A DNA stretch of 64,000 bases from Bradyrhizobium sp. AT1 (GCF_001590795.1 NZ_JXDL01000001.1:6924999-6988998); one strand, 5' to 3'. Shown: positions 43,401 through 45,243, counted from the stretch's first letter. Numbers and translations are program-made. The notes: a model not told the origin generated them from the sequence alone.

Positions 43401-45243
43401 GCCGGTGAACGACGCGCCGGTGGTCTCGGTGCCGCTATCCGACGTCAATTCGGCGGAGGATGCAGCGGTCTCCTACACGATCCCGACCGGCCGCTTCACC
43501 GATCCTGATGGCAACACGCTGACCTATACCGCAACGTTGGCAGATGGCAGCCCGCTGCCGTCCTGGCTGACGCTGACGGGCGCCAGGTTTGCCGGCACTC
43601 CGCCGCTCAATTTCAACGGCGCGATCGACATCAAGGTCACCGCCAGCGACGGCACGCTCACGACCAGTGACGTCTTCACCCTGACGATCACGCCTGTCAA
43701 CGACAAGCCGGTCGCGGCCAATGACGGTCCGTTCTCCGTTACCCATGGCGACACGCTCGCCATCGCGCGCGCAAGCCTGCTCGCCAACGACATCGATATC
43801 GACGGCGACAATCTGACCATTGTCTCTGTCGGCGCCCCGCCCAAGGGCACCGTCGTGATCGACGGGCAGGGCGTCAGCTACACGCCCGATTTCGGATACG
43901 AAGGGAACGACAGCTTCACCTATACGATCAGTGATGGTGTCGCGACAGCAACGGCCACCGTCAGCCTCACCATCTCGAACGCCTTCGAGGGCTGGGTTGT
44001 TGGGACCGCCGGCGTCGACACGCTGGTCGGCGATGCGATCGCTCTGAACAGCATCTACGGCGCCGGCGGAAACGACGTCATCACCGGGGGCGCTGTCGCG
44101 GACCGTCTGGCCGGCGGCATCGGCAACGACACGCTCAACGGCAATGACGGCGATGATTCGTTCTGGGGCATGGCCGGCAACGACACCATCAATGGCGGCA
44201 ACGGCACTGACATCGCCTATTACAATGGTGTGATGTCGACCTATTCGATCGTCACGTCGGCGGGGTCGGTTCAGGTTACCGACAATTCCACCGCGAATGG
44301 CAGCGACGGCGTCGACACGCTCACGAGCATCGAAAGGCTCATCTTCCGCAACGGCGAGACGGTCACGCTGGCGGCGCCGATCATCCTCGATCTCGACGGC
44401 CTCGGGGTGGAAACCACAACCGCCAGCCAGTCCTCCGCGACGTTTGATATCGACGGCGACGGAACAGCCGACGACACCAGTTGGATCGGGACCACGGAAG
44501 CGTTCCTGTTCCTCGATCGCGACCGCAACAGAACCGTGAGCGGCATTTCGGAGTTGAGCTTTGCCGACGATGTGGCGGGTGCGCGCTCCGATCTCGAAGG
44601 CCTGCGCGCCTTCGACAGCAACCGCGACGGAATGCTTTCTGCCGACGACATTCGTTTCGGCGATTTCAACCTGTGGCAGGACCGCAACGGCGACGGTTCC
44701 GCGCAGGACGGGGAGGTCCTGTCGCTGTCAACCGCTGGTGTGCGCTCGATCAATCTGACGGCATCCGCGACGGATGCGTCCTGGGAGTTCGGCAGCACCG
44801 TGATCGTCAATCGCGGGAGCTACACCCGCACTGACGGGCGCACGATGGACTATGCCGATGCCGCATTGACGCGGGCGACGCAACCGCTCGCCACCGGCAG
44901 CGCCGCGAGCTCGGCCCAAACCCTGGCCTCCGCGCTCGAGATCCTGTCCGCGAATCCCGCGCCTTCGATTGGTGAGCAGTTCTGGCGCGCGATGGATGCG
45001 ATGGCAGGGCCGGACAAGCCGAACGGAGCGGGTGCTGGGGCAGGCGCCGCCGGTCCGTCGCAGCCCGGCGCCGACGCTGACGGTTGGGCCGGACGCGCGG
45101 CGGGTGAGGGGACGACGGATCAGTCGTCCACGCTGCTCGCGCTGATGCGGCAGGAGATGTCGGCGTTCGGCAGCAATCCTGGTGCGGCCGATCTCGCTTG
45201 GCGCAAGGAGACTGCGGCGCATCCGACAGACTTCTTCGCCTGA
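12859..45243 (+). CDS. Giant multidomain RTX protein, 10,794 aa
   Basis: One uninterrupted frame; AGGA sits 6 bases before the ATG. Approximate order by residue: PIN-like 1-180; hydrophobic Gly-rich stretches 258-365; a first RTX-like patch 467-515; EF-hand-like module 764-895; unknown region 895-1450; RTX arrays 1453-3054 with HCBP-type spacers (F.DGT.W); L-type lectin-like 3079-3286; RTX 3428-4861; DUF642-like 4872-5038; RTX 5045-6541; cadherin-like 6545-7275; RTX 7278-7768; cadherin-like 7775-9311; ten He_PIG-like units 9314-10284; a last cadherin-like unit; a short RTX block; a second EF-hand-like module 10505-10638; and a C-terminal region ending HPTDFFA that fits a type I secretion signal. 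It is expected to be exported by the HlyB/HlyD pair, fold on meeting calcium, and act as surface adhesin or contact toxin. The first 500 codons are markedly lower in G+C than the rest. There is no Cys-rich or autoprotease domain that I can recognise. Confidence 0.93.
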   Translation: MATVSANKFADTGFLIDVFLAGGQKALDALRDSLAGKIYITTETIAELGRFTKSDVSALITWVKNSANVTTIAYTDTALGAARAAKDAAIRAGVTDLSAFEAAITQASKNAVERAYLELTTGKAVTFSGGKVLLGSAAPDAVAAMRGITGPNVVLSSDGVFTQWLKNSTTKATGFAPFGLVEGPVSSGRFFNNVLLGLDDSAATKQLVKDANRILRSGNSIGIGLNQTELGLLLTDAQVEAAKISEAIKAGATTKAWWKFAAKAGVGFIIAKSGLIGNIVGAIVTAAQAEELREANRIDDANKLWVKFIFETAGGVAGAIGAGAAIAAVLKGKGGLYGVVGTILGSVAGAVLGSLGGADLGEYIYNNNKDAINSYINKIYDAVDSFSSSLGSFDVDANALLLAQLLGLGVPSENASDQTDLLFATKWAQRSGLDGNDVLFGYSADYVPAGGHVFKDDPDSEITPVELRMVLDGGAGNDAVFVAGGERAITAGGLGRDWIYNRSMGGIIWGDTVGGTYEKPVLDAQGNPILNPDGTPKTTPTKVEDTEANADNIWYSPNTIVKDAQHHDLLKFYGLTLTGGNAEGGIAGLAAFGGVGAVVGYTNFLATAAANGGKYDPAKSIYFDHLLPWMTYAFRPNSRGGLDMYVTNQFDQLFTAVIGGTASDAYKAQQALDAQGILKGWMKIENFDLVGSYIGFQQGELTGQGTFGMVFKAPNPIADLMTMLEPLLGIYGIAIAAQYGGNTLIDQAVTLSAAATRFAKGMKWADGADPLVIDLDGDGIETTDLGVSQVYFDIDHDLFAERTGWLSGNDGFLVRDLNGNGGIDDISEMFGGVGQSGFAQLATLDSNGDGKITAADVLWSELRVWQDLDGDGITDAGELKTLDQLGIVSIDLGATAIDITTPDGARLTGVGDITFQSGAVRHMFDAILASNDTDTRYAGEAGHAAWQSGSTLDVKGFGRVTNLAVAAANDISFGELVTATAAAMTTPKLRTLVAQVGDVLGAWGEALEQTRELTPVLVGTDAGGKAVLLDRGVYVEDGQGGYWTLASGAPVLNAQGQPIARATMEDVLAQAAASGVTWRVEQTWSPSDRDAALTDRDAAPYLMSVVNGRAVILDYGIKQADGSWKLASDAATSYASKDAILALAHPTGTEWRTEQLGFNPYANLPVDKIGVRFTDGIAVDYTVKVTDQDGTFYVWARNLDRALQLEWKTGDSREFNLRNYAIDFDTLDEVNSTDNSTYRVEMLTPAQFHFATSLGGIDFRPEMLTAQLDNATGHIAYAVGPGGSANLSTDPAHYVSGIATMIDMLQPVMTEYIATSRRYAVRIAMQGGLKDFFRGLSYDLASDSYKPTTNRELAPMFEAIFAGAPASNSNDAVFDYLAQWNGILAQVYPDYHPSGEGNLGGSTLSVNQAFIMQMMLPAFETVGVDLDIRGVAHALGISDERIITHTAGDVIVNGTDATDYFYMTAGNQTLRGGKGADYYFVGRNSGDDVIDDKDVGDSDELRLTDVLSTDVKAIRDGEDLILEIRGRTNTIRLTDQFLGENNELLSNGKRADSGVSAIVFADGVAWDRFRMSMEVLDRERAAGQFNDSLIGSGSADILWGGKGNDYMSGGAGGDIYVFQAGDGQDVIDDLGNFSFGPVKAGIDVLSFKGGIKLENLKLIRDGESPDLQIVFLDDNGQPTGDTLVIKGQFAGIKTGLGLFSDALGSSDGLDYVAPNLIERFVFDDGSSMDFTQIVQKVLENAKTANDDAIYGMINANTLDGGAGNDFLSGKEGDDTYIFGRGYGRDVVLDNSIPGLFDPPQHDKLQFVDEIRWTDLDFLRDGASDTLRMRIKGTTDEIVLQDFLATIPILGFINVIEDIQFGDGTVWTGFKLAQHYIDIAKTAGNDTIYGYDELSDSIDGDAGDDRLVGFGGNDVYYVAVGEGNDTILDSSGNDQVILSGIASTDVDFSRTALDLIITVRATGQRFVLENQYVRDDGQTYAVESLVFTDRTVSFLDVNPEDIDLVGTNGDDAITGSNFSETLDGRGGNDTLTGGDGGDTYKFDAGYGQDVIVDRRVRASWSDRRGVHVPVDDVVEFGGGITRDNVVFTKDGNDLLISITGRTDTLRIRNQFREAEDGVELFRFFDGSTIKISDVEQLLQIAGGNRGDNVITGLLEQENVLDGRQGDDTLYGGNRADTYAFSAGYGFDRIIERPDNAGIVDRVVFGASVRFEDIVVSRNGNDLVIDLGSGLDVLTIVNGLSTSRVEQFEFADGRILSIEAIIDRMLTGTAGDDHLIGFDSRNDTLSGGAGQDALEGGFGNDTYKFGIGDGSDSVDDAGGVDKIVFGEGITSDLVHFSNIDGDLLISIGNGTDRLAILSGYSARPVESFVFADGTTLSIEDVRGIIRDGLSNASQDFVDLRELPAASTLHPGAGHDRLILAQDSRVVIGASEGIDSVEMPAGVTSATVVLEAYASSDAIVRLVATDSTDLIVSFSSGSQLIVKGALGNGSLPNIEFANGVTWNGAALVQAAIAGQSSAGSDIIVGSGRADVIAGGAGDDLLSGGGGDDTYNFTRGDGRDVIDDASGNDTLAITGYRPDELRVSQIDPARNELVLSFADSTDQIVLRYGWGWNGIDAVRFGDGTSFTLDQLRDMAADSGTWQDDRIVGSARSETFSGGTGDDVIIGGGGDDVYRFGRGDGQDRIESNGSSDGKGTLVFGAGIALEDIVASRDAAGNIALSINGTDDRVTLVDPAGDIDPVIAKVVFADGRSLSYHTLAASIASTDGDDHIIVPSDLANPDIGSTISGGLGNDHIEGGRGADVITGGKGYDLSEGGSGADLYYFARGDGQDTIADAETSDASKVDKVHFAAGILPSDIRFLSVGPNDLVIGLVGSDDRLTLKDMFRAGNSATNYGIEQFEFADGTVWQLADIVSHAAASTGAGADAIDFGPQLDVSITLDGGAGDDVLAGGIGDTTYVFGRGYGRDTIHEAANATGSSDTLRLNSGILPSDVVVVRDGNDLVLRFVGSDDRLTIVGQATASAPPIDVVRFNDGTQWSAATLLSRALTPDAAEHVLHPSNSSSDPFAAPVFAGAGSGGGGGGSQGSATIGLARYDAVSRPVTGLAVVGSASELGSGTYQLTPEAGSRSGAVWGSIDLAQNVVWTTKMFFGANEGGADGLSFAVQNKSASELTGSGGGGMGALVSGSFGIIFDTWGQATDFSQFVVNGQTGDDNFDPRHDFSQLEDAAWHDVVISWDAASKTFSYSVDGTLIGRKTYDVVGSLFGGDSDVWYGFGAATGGATNDQRVQILSVATLQGAGADPATVGTIEQIGSGLFARELAGAAAQNTYDVFVPLSRWGDRVDVVTNFKSGDAGDSLDIAIAEGLSGTLLARAVGADTLIYFAEQGTQSFADARLLLRLDNVSPASLTSVNFAGAAFTVVANQALTASGATPVQGGWGDDTINGDNAANTLSGGAGNDTFADARDGNDTLTGGTGNDWLRGGGGNDTYVFNRGDGQDTISDWNYGTDTIQFGAGITATDVVVTQGNSGQDLIVTVAGTGDRITIERGLSADFNRIEQLRFSDGSTLSYTQMVDRSLTPTAGNDTFAGDQFANTLSGGVGNDTILDAREGDDTLIGGVGNDWLRGGSGNDTYVFNRGDGQDTISDWNYGTDTIQLGAGITAADVVVTQGNSGQDLIIAIAGTEDKITIERGVSADFNRIELLRFSDGSTLSYAQLLDRSLAPTSGDDTFAGDQFANTISGGAGNDTILDGRDGDDILIGGTGNDWLRGGNGNDTYVFNRGDGQDIISDWNYGNDTILFGAGITATDLSFARASNGQDLIIAIVGTEDRITIQRDLDTDWSRVEQLRFADGSTLDFTGMLALADANDRSGLTQIAAVVGNGIVGTNAAELLNASTYTTGAILDGRGGYDQLTGSAYNDVLTGGTGNDLLAGDAGADTYRFSAGFGQDTIQEYTSNGSNNVIVFDSSLSIDDFVLEADVFTDGNGNSDFSQARLRFAGSDDRITIADLDAIQQIRFADGTVLDRQQMLARAVSLSSNDRSFSPSDMPIPNPLIGSAKDDLIEGHGTDDNLLGGGGNDRIYGGDGADILAGGAGNDLLSGDAGADVYRFSAGFGHDSISTGDVGLDWIEFDSSLTPADIEVLRPYDLYEGGGLTDDLLVHVKGTGDIIEVRYTLATDPYQSIAGIRFADGTTWTLDDIVNAAVGTPGIRIQGAVSDDTLVGTADSDFLAAGGGNDTLIGGTGNDDLWGAEGDDVLDGGAGRDSLIGDAGSDIYRFSSGFGNDYVSDFRDGSSANAIVFDSTITVADIAVYFSQSGDLILRSVNSDDSITIGGGYVDETVGVDEVRFDDGTIWTRDQLVAAAVALPGSLVQGDATDQTLNGTAFDDEIYGDAGNETIVGGAGNDVLQGGDGADILIGGAGHDEMDGGYGNDVYRFSAGFGSDTVYVTPYYADDTDVIEFDATIAAADVHLTFEGDGYPPSMLLTIDGSTDQIMLNGLHESTEIHFADGTIWTYDDMASLAAPWPGVQLQGDQGTDILGTSGWDKLEANYGVASTLEGFAGDDVLNGSTGDDILEGGTGDDEMQGNQGSDTYRFSAGFGQDQIYEWGSEVNHIVFDSSISSSDIIIEHEAGYNGDITYADVILRVAGTENRIIWGGGFGSADFDIAFADGTVWNSNDIRARWSLIEHPYQGGIPMVGGATNDSIYGSVGADVIEGRGGNDYLDGNSGADVLVGGTGSDQLYGGLGGDTYRFSAGFGEDWIHDSVYGADVNVIEFDATIDPTQVSVLSDASDLQGNYYLSIAGTEDRVWVSRYAHDAVISQVRFANGTVWSAADIEARLTYSNRPTLVSSAGGAQMVGTAGSDTLTGTAGADDINGGGSVQWQPVGPNLIVNGSFEQLAADASPQSWGYSATTLPGWTRVNSTQPATTLGIEQITSGYNGVTATNGNYWLDLDGTGTGGTNVQIAQDVTGLTEGETLLVQFDHANRTWDWNGSFDVLWNGTVVASFNNTGTTMVRSSVLVTAAAGTNQLSFRGTGNQDGVGASLDNVSLTRTQAVASTAIGNDVLSGLDGDDLIRGGAGDDVISGGNGSDTLNGNGGNDTINGDAGNDILIGGKGNDTLVDGQGNDVYRFAAGDGQDTITDANGTDQIEFSAGIDPADVRVALVGNSSTLVVTFRNSDDRITINNGSVTDGRAIEKFIFANGTVWNFADIAARWKTPTAGADIVLGTTNGETLAGGAGNDSLIAFGAATLLGESGDDTLTGANGPDILVGGTGNDTLLGGQGDDVYRWGRGDGSDALTDTGGADRVEIGAGVTPGDIKVTSPDGRSFVLRIRDTGEELKLTDVIANTNNVIESIAFTDGTVWTMNDLRDQSYIGEDAADTMVGTSDANRLDGRGGNDNLSGLGGNDVLLGGAGDDTLNGGIGDDRLVGGLGNDALSGGTGVDTYVFAAGDGDDTIADGGDATSDTLRIEGYSLSQIRFGALGQDLVIRFAGSADRIVVRNGLGSNAGDLVDAFEIAADGVTLSLADVRGRLAEDVAVTGEFLAGSAADDVLTGGTGDDYLRGGEGADILSGGAGNDQFGDISADGSVDTLTGGAGRDTYYYLPVRQGASPIVADVITDFQAGAGGDVIRLMTSNPNPFEGGSIFLAQSGSDAVVMMRATSGPDQELVRLLGVDATTLTSANFDGVPIAIDNSISINDDDAGHVLNGSALDDRIFGNGGNDAISGFAGNDRLAGGADNDLIDGGLGNDLIAGQEGNDQIIGGGGSDIMSGGSGDDVITGYGDGSFATDTDVFEGGQGDDQLFGGIGTDIYRFTRGDGRDTIADLGGSDRLEFAAGIVAADVSVVQIGRDVELRINNEGGRVRVTGALDGASAIETIAFADGTNWTWNDVLTRSLQGSSGDDALAVPASFQGNSITLDGKAGNDTLQGSAGADTLIGGTGNDVLQGAGGDDTYVFARGDGQDVILDSSGTNTLSFAAGILASDIRVVRGAANLVLEIIGTGDRVDLGSPATPGMGVSRVTFTDGTVWTASTLVALARTATDGDDIIRGDELDNTLAGGVGDDLLIGNGGADDLDGGIGNDRLEGGTGDDTYRFAAHGGHDRISDAAGTDTLLLAADIVPDDITVSQSEDGADFTLIVKSTGARITIEGALGAGGIETISFADGTVWGTSDLIARAPSFADNVLTGDAGNNVMIGGLGNDHLSGGAGNDTYRFARGDGSDVINDKASSTADRLEISGYTAAEISFHRIAADSDDVAIRFAGTTDQIVIVDALAANSAGVETIALADGTQYTVADMKLAILASLTTDGNDIIIGTDGADTLVGGKGNDLVDGGYGNDTYLYRRGDGDDRINAVGKGTDVLSLTDYNAADVVSAVRAGPDSNDLVLTFAGTGDRVVLTDALSPSNNPSFGLSVRFADGAVWNRDAMRARALSDIDGTGNDNVYGFDGNDTFAARAGNDLLSGAAGDDLYQFGRGAGSDTIVDSGTSGTDRIQIADFASTDAHVEQLYRGSDAVVIRFTGNSADSLTVFDALSTDAKGIESYVFADGVVWTKETLRELLGNRAPTALGDGFFSVTTGVELVIKASDLLRNDFDADGDALTIVGVDAGASGVATIDAQGNIHYTATNGYYGSASISYTISDGHNGFATASVDLKVRPVATAYPDTGFTVAEDGSLVIRVERLLANDLDGDRMIVGQVYQAVNGTVALASDGNITFTPNADFNGTAEFSYVANTPEGGRAEAKVTIQVTAVNDAPVAHDDTIDATLESTGFTLDPSTLSANDTDIDHDGLTVQSVISNADVTVAIGDDGLIHVTPRAYFWGSAHFDYVVADPSGATSTGRVNFTVTPVNDPPELHDDRFETTDNGDPIREDNPIVIGADRLLANDIEHDGETMTLTAVRNSHGGNAVLLENNTVLFTPTPNFNGDAWFEYQVDDGHGGTAWARATLAYQAVNDLPDARNDSYTDQTLPFLRGTEDHSIEIPIIELLKNDSDIEGFAVQFESAGNAVHGDITVTDHGTIIFTPDADFWGEATFSYLVRDNEGAVDGATVTMWFENVGDAPPVAHRDVIYVNEDIPTVIPIATLLANDTDVDRDPLRFLGWRLSTAGDALVFGGDAGQKLNGTIEFDADGNLVFTPNRDASQSSGFVYGVTDDADGSAEGYVDIIIVPSNDDPTVGQDEGFITPLDAPLVLRVTDLLKNDYDIEQADHDGDGVIDDDLDNPNRARPAFVGVDGVYDADALALGQRVPRGTAEVVDWNGEKFIIVHFPDGFTGQVAVEYRIADTDGATDTGFAMASVADSYNGLLRGTAKADYLVGTEGADLIQALGGNDFVLGGGGNDSIEAGNGDDQIDAGAGDDWIDAGDGADRITGGDGYDTVTFENSDFLVRADLESRVGQGGYAQGDTYIGIEALIGSQYADQLGGDAADNRLEGRDGNDLLEGRAGNDILLGGAGDDILNGGAGADLLDGGLGNNTADYSFGATGVSISLASGTAHGGDAEGDVLTDIQNLTGTDVDDTLEGDALANILSGGRGDDILIGNAGDDTLIGGRGADQLIGGDGIDTADYTLSTEGVIVDMANGAAGGGDALGDTFSGIEIVQGSYQDDTISGDAGDNRIRGGRGADIIDGRGGFDIADYSRADEGVAVNLATGLGTAGEAAGDQLSSIEMLVGSLWNDQFTGSAGDDRFQGLRGNDAIAGGAGSDTYLFGLDDGQDVITEQGAETDTDRLVLSSAIAPKDVSVIREGNDLLLEFERQDGFLIDTVRVTDHFLGAQSGIEEVVFANGTVWNRDRIDQLQQLGRLNAADDIVHLGVEDEPVVIDPATLFANDGDSAVNLTLAGVGNAVNGTVRVREDGKIEFLGAQNYNGDAFFNYTVRDQFGRESTARVEVDLAAVNDAPTAVDDALVYGVEDQILRIRIDTLLANDFDVDGDADLEGLHIVSIAPLTNTSGQAIDSYKDTDYRFEGSNVSARLDGDYIQFKLRPDYFGAAGFVYTLADASDATSTAKVEISISPVNDAPRDRDTYRWIRLGQDTTVTVADLMANTYDIEGDSFTFVGLHGGLDNNPANNGSLVFDQATGTITFTPASLGQASIEYDVIDARGAAATLTYDFKVKPLNDAPKAYNDYGYRTLEDQILVIDPATILANDTDENGDTLVLDSIARFADGGKVRLRDDGMIEFRPTPDYNGAAGFQYTISDGHGGTATAYVAITVLPRNEAPVVRNDYVSGLEDGPLFVIPGEAFGNDIDADGDVLFFKRSTVLGVIDHRYLSAGYEVSAALADGSALPSWLQFDAATMRFAGSPPAGMDPLSVDVWLRDPSNGRIFNTRFELTAGDISGGFDARTDVLKGYEIRSAFAVDYEFDASDLDADTTVAATLADGSVLPSWLSFNAQTLQFTGTPPEGTTDPISVQLTFTHPAAGGGSPKTFTDSMTLDPATLPAGVSYDSQIALLDTRSGTVSASIIGGRPLPDWLSFDAATRTVSLSGFAPDTDAQLARLQVVFTPTPRVLPDGTYASSNRGFTLEFVVDPHGDLASQMTAINQALEGDSYFAGQGLFALDLKGAGAITATRESGAPLPDWLSFDPATFTFSGMPPANWVGALPVRLDIAAGNGHPAMSIITEAVVDDTFKISPFPISTVVSPEQINVTVPTDFNGTVVLSYDATDEKGGVSGTPALIFYDVKPTRERPDAAVDNLTGREGQTTRFAVVDLLRNDFDRDRDALRILSLGQPANGSLVIELAHANIAPPAGLGQLDGAVWSATLADGSALPDWLTIDSATGALSGDVPLAFAVNLDIRFTRTLGGDSQSATLSQHFDGNAGAFAVYTPADAFSGDDGFSYIVTDDHEGPSTGAAVVHVAAVNDPPTTVEDTVAAIEDTPLLIDPATLLANDYDVDNNPIRFVDVANASHGTVSFDGTHIVFTPDHNFEGVASFEYIVTDDTNGSSTGKVKVNVASTNRAPIAASDVFATDEDTPLEFTTADLLGNDSDADGDTITFQSLSRSAGNGRIIELPDGRWQFVPNENISGAVNFSYTVSDGRKTSTGTVTFNVAAVNDAPIANPDGAGTANDPQGVFRTTQDQAITIDFAALIANDRDVEGDSFEIVEVFDGDQGTVIRVGSTAVFTPNAGYIGDAGFHYRVTDSHGASSVGFVTLLVAPNVPLPIPVSDVGFEVLEDGFIDIDPAALMANDVAPEGSTLTFVGLEGAELLANGKYRVTPAANFNGELVLHYSVKNEQDFAVSTTVTINVLPVADAPVARPDTLDMREDSPLTLFASQLLANDSDADQQAFVLTRIVATSGVTVADLGFGQLRITPNSDFNGPAWFDYEIEDSTGLTATTRVNINVAAVNDAPVISAVPVLKGTEDQHFSVALPAGFVTDFDGDALLVEIRGKGGAALPAWLTYDPQTRVLSGDPPANFNGTVQLEIAAFDGTAQTVRELLVSIAPANDAPVLSVPLVDVSSSEDALLSIEIPAGSFTDPNGEPLTYSATLADGSALPSWLGFDGTTFTGTPPADFNGHFDVLVTASDGARSASDVFRVTITPVNDAPVATQPLADVSSPEDAPVSITIPTDSFADVDGDALVYSATLADGSALPSWLSFDGTTFTGTPPANYNGAIDIKVVAGDGALTASDVFRLTITPANDAPALAQPLADIVSPKNVRVTISVPAGSFADLDGDALALTATLADGSALPSWLAFDGATFTGTPPTNYTGAIDIKVTASDGSLTASDVFRLTIPSVNNAPVVSIPLPDVSSPEDTAVSVAIPAGSFTDVNGNRLSYTAVLSSGAALPSWLTFDGTTFTGTPPANYNGTVSIKVTVSDGALSASDIFVLTITPVNDAPVLAVPLSDVNSAEDAAVSYTIPTGRFTDVDGNPLTYSATLADGSPLPSWLTLTGTKFAGTPPLNFNGAIDIRVTASDGTLSASDVFTLTITPKNDAPVLSVPLPDVTSPEDTALSIALPAGSFTDVDGDTLTYTATLSTGAALPTWLSFDGTTFTGTPPANYNGTISIKVTARDGALAVSDSFALTITPVNDAPVVAVPLSDVNSAEDTAISYTIPAGRFTDPDGNTLTYSATLADGSPLPSWLTLTGTKFTGTPPLNFNGAIDIQVTASDGSLSASDVFTLNITPKNDAPVLAVPLPDVSSPEDTPLAITLPAGSFTDIDGDTLTYTATLSTGAALPTWLSFDGTTFTGTPPANYNGTLSIKVTARDGALTASDIFALTITPVNDAPVVSVPLSDVNSAEDAAVSYTIPTGRFTDPDGNTLTYTATLADGSPLPSWLTLTGARFAGTPPLNFNGAIDIKVTASDGTLTTSDVFTLTITPVNDKPVAANDGPFSVTHGDTLAIARASLLANDIDIDGDNLTIVSVGAPPKGTVVIDGQGVSYTPDFGYEGNDSFTYTISDGVATATATVSLTISNAFEGWVVGTAGVDTLVGDAIALNSIYGAGGNDVITGGAVADRLAGGIGNDTLNGNDGDDSFWGMAGNDTINGGNGTDIAYYNGVMSTYSIVTSAGSVQVTDNSTANGSDGVDTLTSIERLIFRNGETVTLAAPIILDLDGLGVETTTASQSSATFDIDGDGTADDTSWIGTTEAFLFLDRDRNRTVSGISELSFADDVAGARSDLEGLRAFDSNRDGMLSADDIRFGDFNLWQDRNGDGSAQDGEVLSLSTAGVRSINLTASATDASWEFGSTVIVNRGSYTRTDGRTMDYADAALTRATQPLATGSAASSAQTLASALEILSANPAPSIGEQFWRAMDAMAGPDKPNGAGAGAGAAGPSQPGADADGWAGRAAGEGTTDQSSTLLALMRQEMSAFGSNPGAADLAWRKETAAHPTDFFA
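13630..13950 (+). other. Hydrophobic glycine-rich segments (membrane insertion or translocation)
   Basis: Residues 258-293 and 310-363 of the giant protein are long runs of Gly, Ala, Val and Ile (for example GFIIAKSGLIGNIVGAIVTA and GGVAGAIGAGAAIAAVL). They resemble the hydrophobic part of RTX cytolysins or the glycine-zipper stretches used by toxins to cross membranes. Confidence 0.5.
15148..15543 (+). other. EF-hand-like calcium module, N-terminal copy
   Basis: Residues about 764-895 hold several DxDxDG loops: DLDGDGIE, DLNGNGGID, DSNGDGKIT and DLDGDGITD. A related module occurs near the C terminus at 44370-44770, so the repeat body is bracketed by two calcium-binding modules. Confidence 0.75.
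17215..22020 (+). repeat. RTX calcium-binding array I with HCBP-type spacers
   Basis: Repeated units combine nonapeptides GGxGxDxxx, a strand block of the type DTY.F..G.G.D.I.D, and a spacer ending F.DGT.W. Unit length varies from about 110 to 160 residues, and sequence drift between units shows that this array is old. Confidence 0.9.
22093..22716 (+). other. L-type (legume/bacterial) lectin-like domain inside the giant protein
   Basis: About 208 residues with the order: WTTKMFFGANEGGADGLSFAVQN, a glycine-rich loop, GSFGIIFDTWG, WHDVVISWDAASKTFSYSVDG, and VWYGFGAATGG. The GADG aspartate, the FDT segment and the YGFGAATGG strand match carbohydrate-binding L-type lectins, where the Asp and nearby Asn/Asp residues bind calcium and sugar. 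It is inserted between two RTX arrays and preceded by a GSGGGGGG linker. Confidence 0.75.
23149..24435 (+). repeat. Three tandem 429-bp RTX units (143 aa each)
   Basis: The GDDT/GNDT block opening each unit starts at 23149, 23578 and 24007, an exact 429-bp period. Units 1 and 2 share long identical runs, including TYVFNRGDGQDTISDWNYGT and VVTQGNSGQDLI; unit 3 has diverged in its second half. This is a more recent expansion than the rest of the RTX arrays. Confidence 0.9.
24436..27440 (+). repeat. RTX calcium-binding array II
   Basis: About seven larger units, each with several GGxGND-type nonapeptides, a TYRFSAGFG.D strand block and an ADGT.W spacer. The recurring RFSAGFG motif separates these units from array I, which mostly reads KF or VF..G.G. 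Confidence 0.88.
27472..27972 (+). other. DUF642/galactose-binding-like domain inside the giant protein
   Basis: Starts with GPNLIVNGSFEQL, followed by LPGWTRVN, GNYWLDLDGT, TLLVQFDHANR, a W-N-G strand pair and SLDNVSLTRT at the end. This order is that of bacterial DUF642-like jelly-roll carbohydrate-binding domains. It interrupts an RTX unit exactly at a GTAGADDINGG repeat. Confidence 0.7.
27990..32480 (+). repeat. RTX calcium-binding array III
   Basis: Further RTX units with HCBP-type spacers of about 110-160 residues. The block around 29620-29880 differs: it reads VADVITDFQAGAGGDVIRL, a sequence type usually found at the ends of RTX adhesins, which suggests an old fusion point. Confidence 0.88.
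32490..34680 (+). repeat. Cadherin-like/Ig-like tandem domains, block 1
   Basis: Units of about 95-105 residues following the pattern V.ED..L.I....LLANDxDxDGD, then ITFTPNADFNGTA.F.Y, then TVTPVNDAP. These cadherin-like domains usually form a calcium-stiffened rod in surface adhesins. Confidence 0.85.
34690..36160 (+). repeat. RTX calcium-binding array IV
   Basis: RTX nonapeptides flanked by blocks reading TADYSFGATGVSISLASG, TADYTLSTEGVIVDM and IADYSRADEGVAVNL, each followed by GDxLxxIE. This is the serralysin-like subtype and differs from arrays I to III. Confidence 0.88.
36180..40797 (+). repeat. Cadherin-like/Ig-like tandem domains, block 2
   Basis: About a dozen further domains with the LLANDxDxD and F.Y....G signatures and VNDAP linkers. 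Between about 37560 and 39220 several are replaced or interrupted by LPSWL..D..T..F.G.P units, the same motif that forms the array starting at 40798. Confidence 0.82.
40798..43710 (+). repeat. Ten He_PIG-like repeats of 97 aa with a 582-bp A-B super-period
   Basis: From unit 2 (41092) on, the units are exactly 291 bp and end in a P.NDAP-type linker, with LPSWL..DGTTFTGTPP in the middle. Units 5, 7 and 9 (41965, 42547, 43129) form type A (SSPEDT, TGAALPTWLSFDG). Units 6, 8 and 10 (42256, 42838, 43420) form type B (NSAEDAAVSYTIP, SPLPSWLTLTG). A and B alternate, so a two-unit block was amplified three times recently. Confidence 0.93.
44370..44770 (+). other. EF-hand-like calcium module, C-terminal copy
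   Basis: Residues about 10505-10638: ILDLDGLGVE, FDIDGDGTAD, DRDRNRTVS, DSNRDGMLS and DRNGDGSAQ, in the same order as the module at 15148-15543. It precedes the secretion region of the last 150 residues. Confidence 0.72.

Noticed and set aside
40798..43710. Regular repeats considered as a CRISPR array
   Set aside because: Period of 291 bp, coding throughout, no short repeat-spacer structure and no cas genes in the window.
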